This document shows positions 31,680 to 33,427 of a stretch of DNA of 33,427 nucleotides, one piece after another; position 1 is the first letter of the stretch; each line of letters starts with the position of its first letter. The notes beneath the pieces were generated by a model. It was not told where the DNA came from. It made no database searches and saw nothing but the letters and a program-made list of their open reading frames with translations. Origin of the DNA: Chloroflexota bacterium (GTDB lineage: Bacteria; Chloroflexota; Anaerolineae; Aggregatilineales; Phototrophicaceae); assembly GCA_013388735.1 (NCBI GenBank), contig JACAES010000103.1, positions 1 through 33,427 on the forward strand, written 5' to 3'. The translations under genes were made by a program, and so were the position numbers.

Positions 31680-33427
31680 ATGTTCCGCTTTTCCAAACTC
31701 CCAATTGTACTTGTCCTACTGCTCGTAATGGCGGCAGTTAGCGCCTGTAATCTGACCAGCGCGCCAGAAGAACAGCTGGCTCTCACCGAAATTCCGACCA
31801 CCACGCCGCAGCCTACGCGCACGGTTCCGCCCACCGGCGGCGTCCCTACCACCTTGCCTCTGACAGCCTTTGTGATTCCCACTGTCCCATCAGGGCAAAT
31901 CCCGCCCACCACGATTTCGCTCCCCCCAACCTGGGTAGCATCAGCTCCGACCAGTACACCGGTCCCCATCAGCATCGTCATCCTGTCACCAATTCCCGGT
32001 AATATAGTAGCCGGCAACGTCCAGGTTCTGGGGGCGGCCATTCATCCTCTCTTTCTGCAATATCAACTAGAATATGGCCCTGACCCCAACCCCGGCAATC
32101 TATGGTATCCGGCGACCGGTATCGTACAGACGCCGGTTTTGAACGGGCTTCTCGGCATATGGAACACGACTGTCGTACAGGACAGTATTTACCAGCTCCG
32201 CCTGCGCGTGACCCTGCGCGATGGCAGCAGCCTGTCTACCGTCGTTAACAGCATTCGTATCCAGAATCGCGTTCCCACGCCCATCCCATCGAATACACCC
32301 GCCATCCCTCGCCCGATTGCAGCCTTCACGCAGGATCGAACCAGCGGGCAGGCCCCCCTGGTGGTGCGCTTTGTGAACCAGTCCAGCGGCAACATCACCG
32401 GCTATAGCTGGAACTTTGGCGACGGCGGAACCAGCCCGGAAGCCAACCCGGTATACACTTTCCGCTCGCCGGGCGTTTTTAACGTCACGCTCACGGTTAC
32501 GGGGCCAGGCGGCTCATCGAATGTCTCCCGCCAGATCAGCGTACAAAGTCAGACACCCCCGGTAGCCGGCTTCACGCAGGATAAAACCAGCGGGCCATCA
32601 CCCCTGACCGTCAAATTTACCAACACATCCACCGGCAACATAACGACTTACGCCTGGAACTTCGGCGACGGCCAGACCAGCGCCGAACAAAGCCCAACCC
32701 ACCAGTTCACCGCCGTCGGCACGTATAATGTGATTCTGACCGTCTCCGGCCCTGGCGGCTCATCATCAGTCACGCGCAAAATCACTGTCGAAGACCCGGT
32801 TGTGCCGGCACCCAAAGCCGCCTTCATCACCGATAAAACCGGCGGCGACGCCCCGCTCACCGTTCAGTTCATCAATCAATCCACCGGACAGATTCAGAGT
32901 TACGCCTGGGACCTCGGCGACGGTGAAACCAGCACCGATCCCAATCCGCTGCACACATTTGCTCAACCCGGCAATTACACGGTCACGCTGACCGTCATCG
33001 GCCCTGGCGGCCAGAATACAGCCCAGGCTGTCATCACAGTTACGCAGAAGCCAGATGCGCCGGTAGCCGCTTTCACCGCCGACCCCACCTCCGGCGACGC
33101 CCCGCTCACCGTTCAGTTCACCAACCAGTCCTCCGGCCAAAACCTGACCCATACCTGGGATTTTGGCGACGGGAACACATCCAACGAGATCAGCCCATCG
33201 CATATCTTCGCCAATCCGGGTACGTACACCGTCAAGCTCACCGTCACCGGCCCCGGTGGTTCGGACGAAGCGGAAGTCACCATCAGTGCCACACAGCCTA
33301 TCCCTGCGCCGGTAGCCGCTTTCACCGCCGACCCCACCTCTGGCGACGCCCCGCTCACCGTTCAGTTCACCAACCAGTCCTCCGGTGACATCACCGCCTA
33401 CGCCTGGGACTTCGGCGACGGCGGCGC
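31680..33427 (+). CDS. PKD-repeat lipoprotein (3' end beyond window)
   Basis: 582 codons are visible and the frame stays open to the right edge. A lipoprotein signal peptide (residues 1-22) ends in VSA before Cys23. A Pro/Thr-rich stretch (about 30-98) follows, then an Ig-like region (about 98-205, PIPGNIVAGNVQVLG), then tandem PKD domains at about 212-289, 294-372, 378-456, 461-540 and 544 onward. Each carries the signature W-N/D-F/L-GDG (WNFGDG, WNFGDG, WDLGDG, WDFGDG, WDFGDG) and a GTYTV/NVTLTV-like strand. PKD domains are surface spacers and binding modules, so this is probably an extended cell-surface protein whose enzyme or adhesion part, if any, lies beyond the edge. AAAGG lies 10 bases before the ATG. 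Confidence 0.9.
   Translation, partial: MFRFSKLPIVLVLLLVMAAVSACNLTSAPEEQLALTEIPTTTPQPTRTVPPTGGVPTTLPLTAFVIPTVPSGQIPPTTISLPPTWVASAPTSTPVPISIVILSPIPGNIVAGNVQVLGAAIHPLFLQYQLEYGPDPNPGNLWYPATGIVQTPVLNGLLGIWNTTVVQDSIYQLRLRVTLRDGSSLSTVVNSIRIQNRVPTPIPSNTPAIPRPIAAFTQDRTSGQAPLVVRFVNQSSGNITGYSWNFGDGGTSPEANPVYTFRSPGVFNVTLTVTGPGGSSNVSRQISVQSQTPPVAGFTQDKTSGPSPLTVKFTNTSTGNITTYAWNFGDGQTSAEQSPTHQFTAVGTYNVILTVSGPGGSSSVTRKITVEDPVVPAPKAAFITDKTGGDAPLTVQFINQSTGQIQSYAWDLGDGETSTDPNPLHTFAQPGNYTVTLTVIGPGGQNTAQAVITVTQKPDAPVAAFTADPTSGDAPLTVQFTNQSSGQNLTHTWDFGDGNTSNEISPSHIFANPGTYTVKLTVTGPGGSDEAEVTISATQPIPAPVAAFTADPTSGDAPLTVQFTNQSSGDITAYAWDFGDGG
33056..33385 (+). repeat. Near-identical 81-bp repeat in PKD domains 4 and 5
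   Basis: 33056-33136 and 33305-33385 differ at one base (C/T at a third codon position). The offset is 249 bp, one PKD unit of 83 codons. The other PKD units are much more diverged in DNA, so this pair arose by recent duplication or gene conversion. Confidence 0.85.

Noticed and set aside
31592..33358. Minus-strand reading frames opposite the PKD lipoprotein
   Set aside because: They are antisense shadows of the repetitive GC-rich plus-strand gene, which has a lipoprotein signal and PKD motifs and stays open to the edge.
1..33427. CRISPR array, insertion sequence or prophage
   Set aside because: No short regularly spaced repeats, transposase, integrase or terminal inverted repeats with target duplications were seen.

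Overview
The window looks like a bacterial chromosome segment of moderate GC. The gene set and protein style suggest Chloroflexota, perhaps Anaerolineae: proline/threonine-rich lipoproteins, PKD repeats, large STAND ATPases with TPR tails, many multi-domain histidine kinases, and a Na+-pumping decarboxylase. That placement is inference, because no rRNA or other decisive marker is present. I see no insertion sequence, phage gene, CRISPR array or replication origin.

Layout. (1) 1-3385, minus strand: a tightly coupled trio made of an ATPase, a UvrD/AddB-like protein with a degenerate Walker B, and the start of a UvrD-type helicase that runs off the left edge. (2) 3458-4168, minus: a queuosine-precursor transporter. 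It is divergent, across a 309-bp gap rich in inverted repeats, from (3) 4478-7951, plus: a complete four-subunit Na+-translocating methylmalonyl-CoA-type decarboxylase operon. (4) 8037-9056: trpS, convergent with (5) a minus-strand run, ctpA - smpB - unknown 266-aa protein - STAND/TPR ATPase - tRNA-Arg(UCG). (6) 14185-15819: a REC-GAF-histidine kinase whose 3' end overlaps that of a membrane TPR protein on the other strand. (7) tRNA-Leu(GAG) on minus, with a consensus promoter and a terminator. (8) 17253-19564: plsX-fabF, ended by a hairpin. (9) 19680-27414, plus: TPR protein, trmFO, histidine kinase, aminotransferase, hflX, a small membrane protein, and a GNAT acetyltransferase fused to a GIY-YIG nuclease domain. 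(10) 27484-31494, minus: a response regulator, its 7TM/GAF/PAS histidine kinase, and a secreted beta-propeller protein. (11) 31680 to the right edge, plus: a PKD-repeat lipoprotein, divergent from the response regulator.

How they work together. Much of the content concerns translation and its quality control: trpS, two tRNAs, smpB, trmFO, hflX and a queuosine-precursor transporter. The rest is membrane lipid synthesis (plsX, fabF), envelope proteolysis (ctpA), sodium energetics and signalling. The most unusual items are the GNAT/GIY-YIG fusion, the helicase/pseudo-helicase/ATPase trio, the unknown protein plus STAND ATPase behind smpB, and an 11-bp-spaced direct repeat that may let the response regulator control the PKD lipoprotein.
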